A stretch of DNA of 64,000 nucleotides from Lophium mytilinum (GCA_010093605.1 MU004192.1:447774-511773); one strand, 5' to 3'. Shown: positions 1 through 11,686, counted from the stretch's first letter. Program-made: numbers and translations. Notes: generated by a model from the sequence alone, not told the origin.

Positions 1-188
1 CAAAGCCTCCAGAGAAGCACTCCAGCACCTGCAAATCCTTGCTACGCTGAGCCCGATCTAGTATACTCGATTCCCGATGTTTTCCTCGGTCTTTTCTCCC
101 GAGGCCCGAAATCAGAGCTACCCAGATGGGTTTTGGCATAGCCCTGACGATGGCTGGAGCATCGCAGCACCACTCCAACCTTCTCCTC

Positions 189-1655
189 TCACACTCCCTC
201 CGCTTGCACGCCTCTCCACCAGTCTCCCCCCTTCCACACGTCCCCTTCCTTACCACCCACAACCCACTCCCACCGCTTCAGAAACCACCCCTTAGCCTCC
301 CAACTACGCCCTTCCCACGGCACCCCTCCTGCAATCCCGCTCCCACCACGCCAACAGATCATCCCGCCGTTCAACAGATCTCTCTTCAGCTCCGCAAACT
401 TCATCTTGTCCCTCAGCAGCAGCCCCAGCAATCGCTCGCGCATGACTGGGAACGGCAGCACATCGACCACAGGATGGTGTTTTACGGTGATCTGAGACGC
501 GATCGGGCGCAGGTCCGGCGGGATATGCGTATAGCTCGCTAACACGCCCGGGAGCTCTTCGGGGGTGACGGCAGGGTTGTAGAAAGGGCTGAGGCAGCCT
601 GGGGACGCGAGGAAGGGAATGACGGGGAACAGGACGGCGGCGTTGGTGGCGTAGGCGGTCATGGCGGGGTATTTGGTCAGGCGGATCGTGCGGTTTTGGG
701 AGGGGATGAGGGGGAGGAAGCTGGAGGGGGTGGAAGGGGCGGGATCCGGTGGTGGATTTTGAGATGGCTCCTGGAGAGCGCGTAATCCGAGAAGTAGGAG
801 GTCTTGGATGCCGAGCTTCTGGGAAAGGGCGATGCGGATGAGGGCCGTGGTCTCTGGGGTTTGTGGGAGGGGAAAGAGAGTGAAGAGGGCGTTGAGAGAG
901 GTGCCGGAAGTAGCTGGTGGTGTGGAAGAAGAAGAAGGGGTGTCTTTGGGCTCTAGCTGGTGGTTGTTCAGCTCTGTTGATATATATGCGTGGGTTGCAT
1001 CGTGTACTCGGGAACAGTAGGAGTGCGAGGCCCTGTCTGCTTCTTCTCTATCGAACGTGTGTTCGCCCGCTGTGGGGGATCTAGGCACTTCATCCGGGTG
1101 GCCATTGGTCTCAGAGTTGACGAGGATATGATCGAAACATTGAAAACGCTTTGGGCTACTGGGCTGACGTCTTGGGTCTTCTGGCGTATGCGTCGTATCC
1201 GGTGGGAGACTTCCGAAATGTTCTGCCATTGCTGGACATAGGGAATTAAGCTCTAGCCGCGAATCCTCCACAACCAGAGACTCATCAGCATTCTGTTCCA
1301 CATTGGTATTACTATCAGAGCCGAGCCGTGCATCGACAACTTCGTCAGTCTCGTCTCCGGAGCGAGCTGCCTGCTCTGTGACACGTTCTAGCAAGGAGCC
1401 ATGTTGAGGCTGTGGATTTGTCTGATTTTGCCCGTTCGCGGCGACAAGATTCTCTAGCTCCTGGACCTTCTTCTTCTGTCTCTCCCCTGAGTCTCGTCAA
1501 TACTTTTCCTTATAATGCCTCTCCCTTATCGATGGCTTACGATATGTCCGCTGAGCTTCTCTATTCTGGATCCTCCTCTCCTCCGTTAACTTCCTTTGGT
1601 AACGAGCCTTTCTTCTTGCTCCACCTGACGGCGTTTTGTCTGCTTGATGATCCAT
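189..1655 (-). CDS. bZIP transcription factor with C-terminal DUF3425 domain
   Basis: Two exons, 1655-1541 and 1486-189, give about 470 residues. The 54-nt intron (1487-1540; GTAAGC donor, CAG acceptor, phase 1) cuts the basic region, so a search without splicing misses the bZIP. Joined, residues about 25-60 read RRIQNREAQRTYR then ERQKKKVQELENLVA, a fungal bZIP basic region running into a short leucine zipper. The middle is low complexity. Residues about 260-460 match the DUF3425 pattern: DLRPIASQ, HHPVVDVLPFPVMRERLL, and a W-rich end. This architecture is typical of Pezizomycotina bZIP regulators, which are nuclear DNA-binding proteins; the target genes are unknown. The ATG at 1655 is the first in frame with the bZIP. 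The family call is firm and the exact start is likely. Confidence 0.85.
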
Positions 1656-3021
1656 TCTCGGAACAATCGGGGTTGTAATGGTATAGAGTAAGCCAAGGGA
1701 GACGCCGAAAGTTGAGAGGTGCTTAGCTTACGTGAGCCAGCTAAGTCGGCCCGATCGCGAACGATGGAAGAGAAAAAGCACGTGGTTCCAGCTTTAAGGT
1801 AGTGAAGATGTAGATAAATATTTAGTAGCACATAGTTATGCTAGCTGGAAAGGGATGGCAAGAAACTTAACAGTGGGAAAGGAGTATGTGGGCTCATCCT
1901 GCTCGGGAAGTAGGTGCACGTGATTTGAGCCGGGACCGTGTGAGGAAGGGAAGAAGAAAGAATTCGAAGTAAGTAATGTAAGTGGGCTATGTTATGACAG
2001 AGAAGAACCAAGCAACACAAACTGAACACACGAAAGTAAAGCGGATCTGATCAGTACTATGTTTTTCTACTCGATGTGAGAGGCAGCCGTTTGTGGTGCT
2101 TCGATGCATGTTAAGAAATTCAAAAAATAGAGATACTTAGCTTGTTGAAGCACTCACTCAAAGCAGTGGCAGACAGGTGCGCACAACTATGCACAACGAC
2201 AGTGTGCCCGATGAATGTGCCAGTTTCTGCATGCCTAGCGTGGCAGGATTAGGGTGCACGCAACATCTCCATCGTAGTTCCTGTCACGTGACATAATCAC
2301 ATGACTGGATTTGGGCCGTCTGTATACACAATACAACAGGTCCTCTCTTGATTCTCGTAATGCACGGTGACACAGAATTATCTTAGGTGCTAAAGAGCGC
2401 TTTTTGGCTGGGTTCTTTCTCACATGCTCGTACTAGTCAATAAATGAGGCTTCTAAATCGCGCGGTTATGATGCGGAGTGCTTCCGAGTCATCACCTGAT
2501 GGATGACGGCTAGCATTCACTGCTGACTGCGGTCCAAGATCGATGATGAAATGCAGGTCCTTGCCCCAGATGCTTCCCACTTGCACGCGCCACCGAGTGC
2601 GCCCAGCGTGTTGCCGCTTGCAACAAACCGTGCTGGGATACTGATGCTCAGCACTCGTGTCGCCTATACAACAAAGCCTCACGCTATGCAACAGTCGTTG
2701 GCGGGGAAGCGTTGGGCGGGATCAGAACAGAAACAACAGCAGCTTCATAGACCTCGCAATACAATCTACAAACACCATCGCCTTGTCACGCTGTCACAGA
2801 TATCCAAGACTGCAAGCTTCCGCCGCACCCGACTGGCGCCGCCCTCATCAAGAACGCTAGAGACCGGTGACGTATCGCGTGTCTGCCCTACCTATATTTT
2901 GCAGATCACCACACACAGCCTGCCAGCTTTCCTCCCATACAGCTTCTTCTACACTCCCCACCTATAAACCTCTCACTCAACCTACTTCGCGCCCTACATC
3001 CACGCCACCAAATCAATCGCC
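1656..3021. other. intergenic region between divergent genes
   Basis: No convincing gene. It must hold the promoters of the bZIP gene (leftward) and the MARVEL gene (rightward). It contains a TCACGTGA octamer, a TATA-like TATATTT at 2893-2899, and a pyrimidine-rich 5' leader at about 2920-3000 ahead of the MARVEL start. Short ORFs here have no recognisable domain. Confidence 0.6.
2284..2291. promoter_or_regulatory. palindromic TCACGTGA (E-box) octamer
   Basis: Perfect 8-bp palindrome with a CACGTG core, the kind of site bound by bHLH factors such as Cbf1 or Pho4 relatives. It lies about 630 bp upstream of the bZIP start and 730 bp upstream of the MARVEL start. The regulatory role is inferred from sequence alone. 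Confidence 0.35.
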
Positions 3022-3628
3022 ATGGTTTCCAAAGCTCTCACACTCGGCCTCCGCGGCCTACAGGCAAGTCGACTACACCACCTCGGAGCCTGCGGAGTCG
3101 CTAACATGGCAGCAGTTCTTCTTCACGCTCGTCATCATGGCGCTCATCGGCAACATGATCGCAACCGCTATCCACGGCAACCACAGCATCGTGAACTACG
3201 ACATGTTCGTGGCCACCTTCGGCATGCTGTCCCTCTTCTACCTCATTGCCGCCGCGTTTATTGAGGCGTTGGCAATTCCCATCGTCGCCATCGGCCTTGA
3301 TGTCGCCAACATGCTCTTCTACCTGATCGCTGGCATTGCGACTGCCGCTTATCTCGGTGTGCATAGCTGCAGCAACAAGGTAAGCCTTTGCGACCGCAAA
3401 CTATCTAGATTTCCACTGACGTGGACACAGAACTACACCCTCCACAACAAGGTCACCAACAGCTCGCGCGACACCGACAAGCGCTGTCGCGAGGCACAGG
3501 CATCCACTGCCTTCTTCTGGTTTGCGTTTGCCGCTTTCGCCGTAACCACTGCCTTCTCTGCCATGGGTGGTACTGGTGGCGTCAACATGCGCGGTGGTAT
3601 CCGCAGGCCGACCATGAGCCAGGTTTAA
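3022..3628 (+). CDS. MARVEL-domain integral membrane protein (Nce102-like superfamily)
   Basis: Three exons, 3022-3063, 3116-3379 and 3431-3628, encode about 167 residues with four hydrophobic segments: FFFTLVIMALIGNM, DMFVATFGMLSLFYLIAA, the VANMLFYLIAG segment and FFWFAFAAFAVTTAF. MARVEL proteins are four-pass tetraspan proteins of plasma-membrane domains and secretory vesicles. Conserved pieces of the fungal family are visible: LRGLQ at the N-terminus, NYDMF, GVHSCSN, and KRCREAQAST before the last helix. The first intron starts GCAAGT and ends CAG, so it is a GC-AG intron; a CTAAC branch site lies just before the acceptor. Acceptors at 3112 and 3115 are both possible and differ by one Gln. 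The second intron (3380-3430) is standard. Good family call, no specific function. Confidence 0.85.
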
Positions 3629-4247
3629 GGCAGAACCGTATACGCGATACGAGGAGAATGACGGCCAATTCGACATTGGTCAAGTGCGAGATGGTGCTCA
3701 CAAAATAAACGACTGTGTACGCTGTGTACGGATAGTACGGGCGTCATGATATCAAAGGCTTGCAACTCGGAGTTTTAAGGATTTGGGATACCAAGGTCAC
3801 AATTTGGGCATTGCGGTCTGATGATGGGCAGTTAGTCTGGTGCGATCAAGTAATGCAAAGGTTCCGTAATGTGCTCCTATTATTAGTGCAGCCTAGCTAG
3901 CCAATGATGAAGCAATTTAAAGCGATCTCTATGCTCTCCCGAAACTAAGTGTCTTCTTTCTTTCCAAATTCAACACGAGACCAAAATCCGTTCATGATGG
4001 AACTAACTTGCGTGCTCTAGAAAATCCATCAGGTGATGTCCTCCTGGTTCCTACAGAATTGTCTGCGTTCTAACACGAAAGTCCTACCGCTCGACTGGTA
4101 CCAACAATACTATCACAGCACTATAGTTTTGAAACCCGTCCCTTAGAAAATACGTCGCAGACTAGGCATACGCTCTCCACCTTCTACAATAGTAAAATCC
4201 TGCAGTAACATTGACCCGACTAAATCCTGTAGATGACGAAACCGTAT
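3629..4247. other. convergent intergenic region (3' ends)
   Basis: Lies between the 3' ends of the MARVEL gene (+) and the acidic-protein gene (-). It is AT-richer than its flanks and has no coding signal. Presumably 3' UTRs and polyadenylation signals; nothing else seen. Confidence 0.5.
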
Positions 4248-6200
4248 TCATCTATACTCATCAACATCCTCGACCTTGATATCCGGAGAGCTGCGATCTA
4301 TGGGTGAAGCTGGAAAGTATCCAGGAGCTACAGGACTCCCATTGGCGTAAACATTCGTACTCACACGAGAGCTATGACTCGGGGAGACTGGGTCAAACCC
4401 TGGCGACGTCGGAAACGAGCCTGGCACGCTTGGAGTGCGCCCTACAGTCCTGCTACTTGCACTGGTGTGACGGGTATGCGTGGGCAGGTTTGGAAAGTGT
4501 CCCGGACACGTGAAGATCAGTTCGACAGGACTACCACTTCCTTCACGGGGGCTCTTCGCGCCGTTTCTGGCTTCGACACTTGAGCTGCGAGCTGTATGTG
4601 ATCCGTCCTGGTTGCGTGACCCATAAGCTGGTCCGAAGAAGGGACTGTGGGCCCGATCGCCCTTGAAGGTATCCCAGCGATCCCACCATTCGTCTTCCTC
4701 ACTCGTCTGTCTGGCCCGTTTCTTCTTCGGGGTCTTCCATCTTTCAGCGTCTTTCTTTCCCAGCTTCGCTTCCTCCTCCTCTTCATCTTCAGAATCAGAA
4801 TCTCCATCTCGCTCTTTCCTCTTCGCAGCTTCCCTCGCCACCAGAGCCTTGTGGCCTTCCAGCGACATCGCAAACATATTCGGTACTCCATGAAGAGGCC
4901 CGTCATCCGGCCGCGACCTCTTCCCACCACGAGACTGGCCGCCAACACCTGAATCTAGCGTATCCAACAGCACATCTTTCCGCAACAGCGTCGCCAGCTT
5001 CGCCATACCCGTGCCGCCTAATTTCCCACCCGCATGAAGCCCGCGTAGGGGTCGTATATTTACATCCGCTAACAACACAGTCCTGTCACGGTTCGAGGGC
5101 GAATCCCGAATCGACTTATGCAACCTCACCGCGTCGCACTCATCCTCCAAGTCTTCTAGATCCGGCGTACTCGATTCTCGGGGGAGTTGGTTGAAGTCTA
5201 GTTTCGGTGAGCCGGGGTTGTGGACGGTGCTGCCGTTGGGGGATTTGCCGTAGGGGGAGTGGTGGTATACTCGATATTGTCCTTCGTTGCGGTAGGGGTG
5301 TTGGAAGTCTTGTTCTTCGCCTTCTTCGTCGACGCGTTCTGAAGGTGTTTCTGATTTGTTGCTCGTGTGGTGTGGCTCAGCAGTTATGGGAGTTTCGGTG
5401 GTTTCGAGTACCTCTTCGTCGCTGTCAACGTCCGGTCCGCAGTCGCTTTCGTGGTATACTTCGTCGTCGAATTCAGAGGCTTCTGAGTCGCCGGCGTCAG
5501 AGGCTTTTTCGTGGCTAGCCTTCGAGGCTTCTTCGTTGCCAGCTTCTTCGTTGCCAGCTTCCGAGTCGTCTTTGTCGTCGGCCTCCGAGTCGTTTTCGTC
5601 GCCAGCCTCCGAGCCCCCTTGGTCGCCAGCTTCCGAGTCAGAAGCTCCAGAAAGATCGGTGTCATCCTTTTCAGTTTCTTGGAATACATTGGTCCTCGAA
5701 AACTCTCCATACCGGTTAGATTCGGTGCTAGAGATTACACCTTCCGGATATCGGGCAACCTGCCACACACCCTCATGGTAACCAGACCAGTTATTATCCC
5801 AGGGTACGTCTGTCGAATACACACCATCCGGTCGCCTGCCATCGTGGCCACTAGACCAGCTAGAGTCAGTGCTCGAAAGTGTTACTGTCGAATATGGCGT
5901 GTCCCGCCGCCTGCCCTCCCAGTCGTAGTCGCCGAAGAGGTTTAAACTAGTGGCTCCGATGTGATATCCCAGCCCACGGAAGATCTCAAGCTGCGGAGAT
6001 CCTGCTCCAGCGGCTTGATATACTTCGAATTCCCCATTCTTCTCTTCCAGCGCTTCGAGAGAAGGAGACAGTGTGAATGCTGCATCTTCTATATCTATTA
6101 GATCGTCAGTCACTGCTCCACTCCCTGCGACACCTCGAGCCGTCATACCAGAGAACATCGTAAACTCGTCCATGTACTGCCAGTCCAATGACGAAGCCAT
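4248..6200 (-). CDS. large acidic, low-complexity protein of unknown function
   Basis: A single open frame of about 650 residues from the ATG at 6200 (MASSLDWQYMDEF). The frame stays open upstream to 6260, but that codon is GTG. I do not recognise a domain. Visible features, in order: a Ser/Thr/Tyr-rich N-terminal third with DWEGRRRDT; a strongly acidic repeat block (about residues 190-260) built of SEAGD-type 8-residue units; a more conserved-looking stretch with LLADVNIRPLRGLHAGGKLG and VPNMFAMSLEGHKALVAREA; an acidic run followed by a Lys/Arg-rich patch (TPKKKRARQ) that could be a nuclear localisation signal; and a Ser/Pro-rich tail. A nuclear protein is a guess. The intact frame through 1.95 kb makes a real gene likely. 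Confidence 0.65.
   Translation of the reverse strand: MASSLDWQYMDEFTMFSGMTARGVAGSGAVTDDLIDIEDAAFTLSPSLEALEEKNGEFEVYQAAGAGSPQLEIFRGLGYHIGATSLNLFGDYDWEGRRRDTPYSTVTLSSTDSSWSSGHDGRRPDGVYSTDVPWDNNWSGYHEGVWQVARYPEGVISSTESNRYGEFSRTNVFQETEKDDTDLSGASDSEAGDQGGSEAGDENDSEADDKDDSEAGNEEAGNEEASKASHEKASDAGDSEASEFDDEVYHESDCGPDVDSDEEVLETTETPITAEPHHTSNKSETPSERVDEEGEEQDFQHPYRNEGQYRVYHHSPYGKSPNGSTVHNPGSPKLDFNQLPRESSTPDLEDLEDECDAVRLHKSIRDSPSNRDRTVLLADVNIRPLRGLHAGGKLGGTGMAKLATLLRKDVLLDTLDSGVGGQSRGGKRSRPDDGPLHGVPNMFAMSLEGHKALVAREAAKRKERDGDSDSEDEEEEEAKLGKKDAERWKTPKKKRARQTSEEDEWWDRWDTFKGDRAHSPFFGPAYGSRNQDGSHTARSSSVEARNGAKSPREGSGSPVELIFTCPGHFPNLPTHTRHTSASSRTVGRTPSVPGSFPTSPGFDPVSPSHSSRVSTNVYANGSPVAPGYFPASPIDRSSPDIKVEDVDEYR
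5529..5648. repeat. coding minisatellite: two 15-bp and four 24-bp tandem units
   Basis: Two 15-bp units (5529-5558) run into four imperfect 24-bp units (5553-5576, 5577-5600, 5601-5624, 5625-5648). All unit lengths are multiples of three. On the minus strand they encode SEAGDQGG, SEAGDEND, SEADDKDD and SEAGNE/EAGNE units of the acidic protein. Such arrays tend to vary in copy number between strains without breaking the frame. Confidence 0.75.
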
Positions 6201-7555
6201 ACTCGCTATGTATTTTCGCTGCGGTGGTGTTTTTCGTATTGGTCGTCGGTGTCGAAGCACTCAAGCGGTCGTAGGAGCCTGCGTCTAAGTCTGTGTGCGT
6301 AGGCGTGCAAGAAGGCCTGTTCAACGCGGGTGTAGTGAAGGTACTTTGTGTCGTTGGTGTGCGTTAGCAAGGTGAATCGATGCGTGTCCTACACGGTACG
6401 CGCTCTGATTGTTATGTTTCTTCCTTTTTTGTGTGGTTTTCGGGGTTGACCCCCTTTTCGTGTCCAATCATGCGGATGTTGGATCCATGGTTCACCACGC
6501 TGTGTTGGTGGGGTGGGCCAATGTTCGCGTAGGTGTGTGCGAGATGGGCTAGGGATCTAAGAAAATATGCTAGGGGGAAAGCCATGCGGTTTTGGTTCGT
6601 GAGGAAGTTTAGCTAGGAGAGAAAATGCAGTATGATAAACCGCCTACAAACCACTACAACACCAATCCATTTCCTCCATCAACACCCGAGGAAATCATCA
6701 ACGTATACCTTATACTCCTTATACTCCCACTTCGCCTCTTCCATCGTCACAGTCGTATGTCCGACGCAATCCACCACTCACAGCGGCCAACTGTCATTTC
6801 TCCTTCACCCTACAGTAGCTTCATGAGCCAAAAAAAATCAAAACTTGAACACCTTGTACAAAAAGCACTACGAGAGCTTTGATCAATGTATGCGAGTATT
6901 GTCGCCCTGAGAGAAAGCCCTTGATGTAGCATGCTCCCCATCAAGGAGCGGCCCACCCGACGTGGCCGACGCGTGAAGAAAGTAGTAGAACAACTCACCG
7001 AATCAACTGCGCGACCCGCAAACCAGCTCCACGCTGGGTGCACCTCCACGTGTGCCCTTCGCTATTTAGCCGTGTTGATCCTCCAATACCGCGATGGCTG
7101 TACACGTGTGTATGCCACTGTCTGGGTTCCCCCAACGCCTTACCGGAAATCCAACCGAGATAGCACCTCTTCGCTCTGATGTATACAAAAGCCCGTTGAA
7201 GCACTTCAGCGCAGTAGCAGACGGGACAGGTATACACGAGACACATTCATTCATTCTTAAAAGTCATACCCCCCTCTGGTGAAACCAATCCGCACATCTA
7301 CTCCAAGAGCCACCAAAATGCCGATTGCCGGGTATGAAGAGCACACATTACCGCCATGCCAAAACGCCTTCACACGAGAAATGCTAAAGTGATTCAAACT
7401 CCAGAAAGAAAAGATAGTCCCCTCGCTCCACATCAGAAAACATCAGCCGCACGCATCGTACTAGCGCCGTATCAGAGACCTCGAACTCTTGGGATCCTAG
7501 TCCCTTCTCTAATCGTTAGCAAGAGCCAGCAGGAGAGATCTCATAACCCTCGCGA
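6201..7555. other. intergenic region
   Basis: Upstream of the acidic-protein gene and downstream of the 1058-residue gene, both on the minus strand. CCAAT boxes occur at about 6464 and 6517, plausible promoter elements for the leftward gene. ORFs of 60-85 codons here have no recognisable domain and overlap each other in several frames. No RNA gene recognised. Confidence 0.5.
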
Positions 7556-10500
7556 TCAAAGCTTACGAGGTGCCCTCCGCCGCGGCAACCCGCCCTCTAC
7601 ACCCAGCGCTTTCTTCGGCAGGCCAGTAGCAAGCCGGTTCTCCTTGCCATCTACCGGAACCGTCGATGTTGCAATCTTGCTAACAGGAATCTTGCCCTTC
7701 CGCGGGGTCGCAATCCTGCTCTTCCTCTCCTTAGTCTCCTGCTCCTCTGACGGAGGCGGGGCAGGCATAGCAGGTTCCAGCTTCGGCACCTTCGCCGCGG
7801 GCGCCGCCGTATCTCCTGAAGTAGCGACAGGCAGTTTGCGAGCCCTGGGCTTGGCGATCTTCCTCTTCTCTTCCGCCACCTCTGCCTGCACCTCCTCCGG
7901 AAGCAGAGACGCCGCCGGTTCCAGAAGGCCCTTCCCAGGCGTGCCATTCGCAGCACCAAGCCCGCGAAGCCGGCGAACGCGCGGTGTAGAGCCGCTCGTC
8001 TCCTTCATTTTAGACGCCGGCTTCGCAGACAACGCGCTAATGCTCAACGTCGTCGCGTCCTCGCCAGGCGCATCAACCATCTCGACATCTGCGGGCGCCT
8101 CCACGGCAAGCACCTCCCCCTTCGCGTTTTCTTGGAAGTAGACGAGCGTTTCGTCCCACTTCACGGACTTGCGCTCGCCGGCGCCGGCACCCTCTCGCTG
8201 GCCGTCTGCGCTCTCGTCAACGGACGAGCTGGGCGAAACGGGCTTTTCGGTTGCGAGTTTCAGGACTCGGGCGTAGGCGGATATCGCGCCCATCTTGTTT
8301 TTGCGCGTGTTGGTACGCGTGATGATGCCTAGCTCTTGCGCTTCCGTGCGCCGTAGCACGATCGGTTCGCCGCCGTCAGTGCGGCGGACTGGTATGCTCT
8401 TTGGAGCTTGCGGTTGCTGTGCATGGGATGATGGGGGTGGGATGCGGGATTTTCGAGTCCGTGTTGAGCGTCTTGATGATGGGTTGGGAAGTCTCGCAGC
8501 GTCTGCGTCTGTGGATGTGGCGTCTGCGGTTGGGCTACCTGGCGTTGGATCAATGGTGAGAGTTTGAGTGAGGTCAAGGGTAGCCGTATCGTCGTAGGCT
8601 TTTTGTGGCGAGGGAGAGTTGACATCTTTGTCCTCCAGGACTTTTCGAGGAGATGCGAGAGCGTGGCGGATCACGTCGGAGTCGCGTCGATGGGATAGAG
8701 ACGACCGGCGTGCAATGGTGGCCGCTTTGTGTGCTTTGTTTAGTTTGCTTGCTGCGGCACGAGTCAGGAAGTCCTTCAGTAACGCGGTATCGTCGTCGAG
8801 GTGCGCTGTGAGGTCATCCTGGGTGAATTCGAGCCTGGCTGGTCGTGCTGGTGAGCGCAACTTTGGTTTGATTTCGTCTGTGATCAGGTTTGTTTCTGAT
8901 GGCGGTGCCAATGTCAATCCGTCGGCAATACTATCGATTGCCATATCGTCGTCGACGGAAATCGTTGACTCTTCGTCTGCATTTGCAGGGGTTTTAGGCG
9001 ATACAGGCTGTTCAACGTTCTCGTCGACCGTATGGGGTACTGTGCATGCGTCCAATACCTGCGTGGACACCTTGTCATCAACCAGATTCATTGCTGCATT
9101 CTCCATATTCAACGTGTCCTGGATAGTAGACTCCTCTAGAACTTCGGTAGTAGATTCGTTCGCGTTCTCAACAGAACCAAGATTCTCAGTAATATCGAGC
9201 GCGTGGTCATTCTTGGAAGGACTATCCTCGAGTAAAGCAGTCACACCTTGAGCCTCTGCTTCTTCGGTAGAGAACTTATCCCGGATACTAGATTTAGAGC
9301 CGGCAGCCTCAATCTCGCTGTCCGACTCCCAATTGATCTCGGACTCGTCCAAAGATTGAGGTTCGCTGCATGGCTTTTCGATACCTGCGACTAGACCTTG
9401 GCTAGCGATTTCTACTTCTTGAACAACGGTCATTTCCCGAACAGCAGACTCGGGTTGAGCTACCTCGGTGTCGTCTTCCGACTCCCAGTTGATCTCGGAG
9501 TCGTCCAGAGTCTGTTGATCGTTGAATGGCTCTATGGCTTCTTGTTCAGACGTCCCAGAGACTTCCATATGATAATCATGTTCAGTCATGATGGCATCCT
9601 CTTCGTGATTGTCGATGACTGCTAGCTCCGATGGCTGTTCAGGCTGGCCTAATGTCACTGCTTCGGGAACAGTTAACGTTGCTGCCTGGACGAGGATGCT
9701 AGTTTCCATCATTGCTTCAAGGCCAATGACAGAAGTCTCTTCTTCCATGTTCTTAACTTCTGACCGTTCCAAGCGAAGTTCTGGTAGGTTCAATGGGCTT
9801 GGAGCTGACACCGATGTTGCCTGTTCCAACGAACTGGTATCCACCGCCACCCGCGTCATTTCCACAGCGTCGATAGAACTGTCTTCTGAAATCTGGTGTG
9901 GTGATGACGGAGTATGCTGAGGAATTGGTGAACTTGAGGTGTCATTTAGAATAACATCGATATTTACGACGTCGTTCGTCGAAATGGTGAATTCTTCTTC
10001 ATCGACACCTGGCTCATTGTTTCCCATGGAAGTCGGTGAATCAGGACTGCTAATGTGATCTACGAGGCCGTCGTCTTCATGGGTAGACGGTTCCTCATCA
10101 CCTTTGCCAAAAATGAAGGAGAATGTTGAGTCGTGCGTATTAGTCGATAAGGAGACGCGTGAGATGGCAGCGTGCGCGGTCTGGGCATGATCATCCGTCA
10201 CAACCCCAGGCTGTACCATGCTCTCGTGCTCAGATGTAGTACCTGCCACACCCTCCTGGTCATCGATTTCAGAAGTAACGTCTTCCACTTCTTGGGCATC
10301 GGCCCGTTCCAAATCGTCCAGGTCGATGGTCGTTCGATGTGGCTTTTTCCCTAGTCATAGTCGTCAGTATCGCTACTCAATGGCACGTGGAATGCTCGGC
10401 ATACTGGGAAGTCCACTCTTCCTTCGATCCCAGCGCGTAGCACTAAAAGTTGGTTTCTTGGTCTCGACTGTGACATTGTTCCCTAAAGCATCTTCATTCT

Positions 10501-10786
10501 TCAATCGCAACTTTTTCACAGCGCGTGTAGGCGATCGGGACATGTCCTGCTCTTCTTCTCCTGCGCTTGTGGCCGATGTTTGCTCGCCCGCCGAGTGCGA
10601 TCTTAGCCCATGCTTGTGCCAGACTTTCTTGTACCCTCGGTCGCGCGCGTAGGGTGACTTTGGTGCGCGCTCCCAGGCACGTGGAATCTTTTGGAGTGGT
10701 AGAGAGGCTGGGTTGAGGAAGTTTACATCGGGCTCGTGCCATGTTGGGTCGAAAGTCGACGCTGGTTTGCGCGGTGAGGGCGCCAT
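7556..10786 (-). CDS. long disordered protein with duplicated SEINWES motif; unknown function
   Basis: Two exons, 10786-10405 and 10350-7556, with a 54-nt intron (GTATGC donor, CTGAC branch site, CTAG end, phase 1), give about 1058 residues. The large frame alone would start at a non-ATG codon, so the short upstream exon (MAPSPRKPASTFDPTWHEP) is needed. No catalytic domain is recognised. The middle is acidic and Ser/Thr-rich and carries an internal duplication around DDSEINWESEDD and DESEINWESDSE. The C-terminal third is basic, with several RK- and PR-rich patches. KSVKWDETLVYFQ there contains KSVKW, which fits the RVxF consensus for docking protein phosphatase 1. Composition suggests a nuclear or cytoskeletal scaffold; this is inference. 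It is divergent from the Mrp10 gene, with 336 bp between starts. Confidence 0.7.
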
Positions 10787-11122
10787 TGGGTGGTGAGGCC
10801 GGCGTATTGAACTGCAAATTTAAGGATACTTGGAGCCCCAGCGCCTCCAACAGTATTATAGGTGGGGGAATCCAAGTCGAAAGAATGGCGTTGGGGAATC
10901 TGGAGGTGCGTGTGCCTGTGATGTTCTCGCAGGAAACCCAAACAAACCCCAAAACACAGAAATCGGCGCTAGTGACGGGATTTGCCGATAAATCCAGCCC
11001 GGTCCTGGGAAAACTTAAGCATCAACTACAATCAGCCTCTACGATCCCCCACATCTCACCAACGCGAAATCTCTACTGCCAGCATCGAGCCGTAGTGCCC
11101 AGGGCGTGTTCAAATCACTACA

Positions 11123-11686
11123 ATGGTGCCCAAACCTGCTGCGTCTTCGGCCAAGTCCATCGGGTCTCGTCCGCTACCTCCCCTACCGAAGCTCCGAGTC
11201 CGAAGACCAAACAAGCCTGAAGTGAATCCATGCCTAGGTGTCATGACATCAGTCCTGGGTATGTTTGGAGATTATTTCATCCTTGGATCCGCACGTTGGA
11301 TGGCTGTGTTGGGTGGATAGAAGCCAGGGACTGCGTTTGGCTGGGCGCGAGGATATACATCGTCTAAATATTGTTGTGCTGACATTTTGGCTTCTAGGTT
11401 GCTGGGCATCTTCAGGATACAGCGTTCAAGGTTGCGCCCAGCTTGAGCAAAAGTTGCGCGCATGCATGGATGCGCCGGTACGTTCATTCTCAATTACCTG
11501 CATCGGGATGATAGTTATGATGGAGTCGCAAGACTGCAAGCATAGTCCGAAAAACAATCCCCCCATTCTCCATGAATTGGGCTAAATTTGGCTTTACAGA
11601 GACCCGCAAAAGGAAAAGACAACATGATCAATTATCATCTCTCGCGGATGTATCCCAAGATCAAAGGACCACACAGGCGAGACTAA
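11123..11686 (+). CDS. mrp10: small mitoribosomal subunit protein Mrp10 (twin CX9C)
   Basis: Three exons, 11123-11258, 11398-11477 and 11600-11686, encode 100 residues. The protein reads PPLPKLRVRRPNKPEVNPC at the front, has a twin CX9C (CHCH) core with C-x9-C in CLGVMTSVLGC and again in CAQLEQKLRAC, and ends NYHLSRMYPKIKGP. All are hallmarks of Mrp10, the 37S mitochondrial ribosomal protein imported through the Mia40 disulfide relay. Introns of 139 and 122 nt (donors GTATGT and GTACGT) lie one inside the first CX9C and one after the second. Length matches the family. No open frame covers more than one exon, so single-exon searches would miss it. High confidence. Confidence 0.93.
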
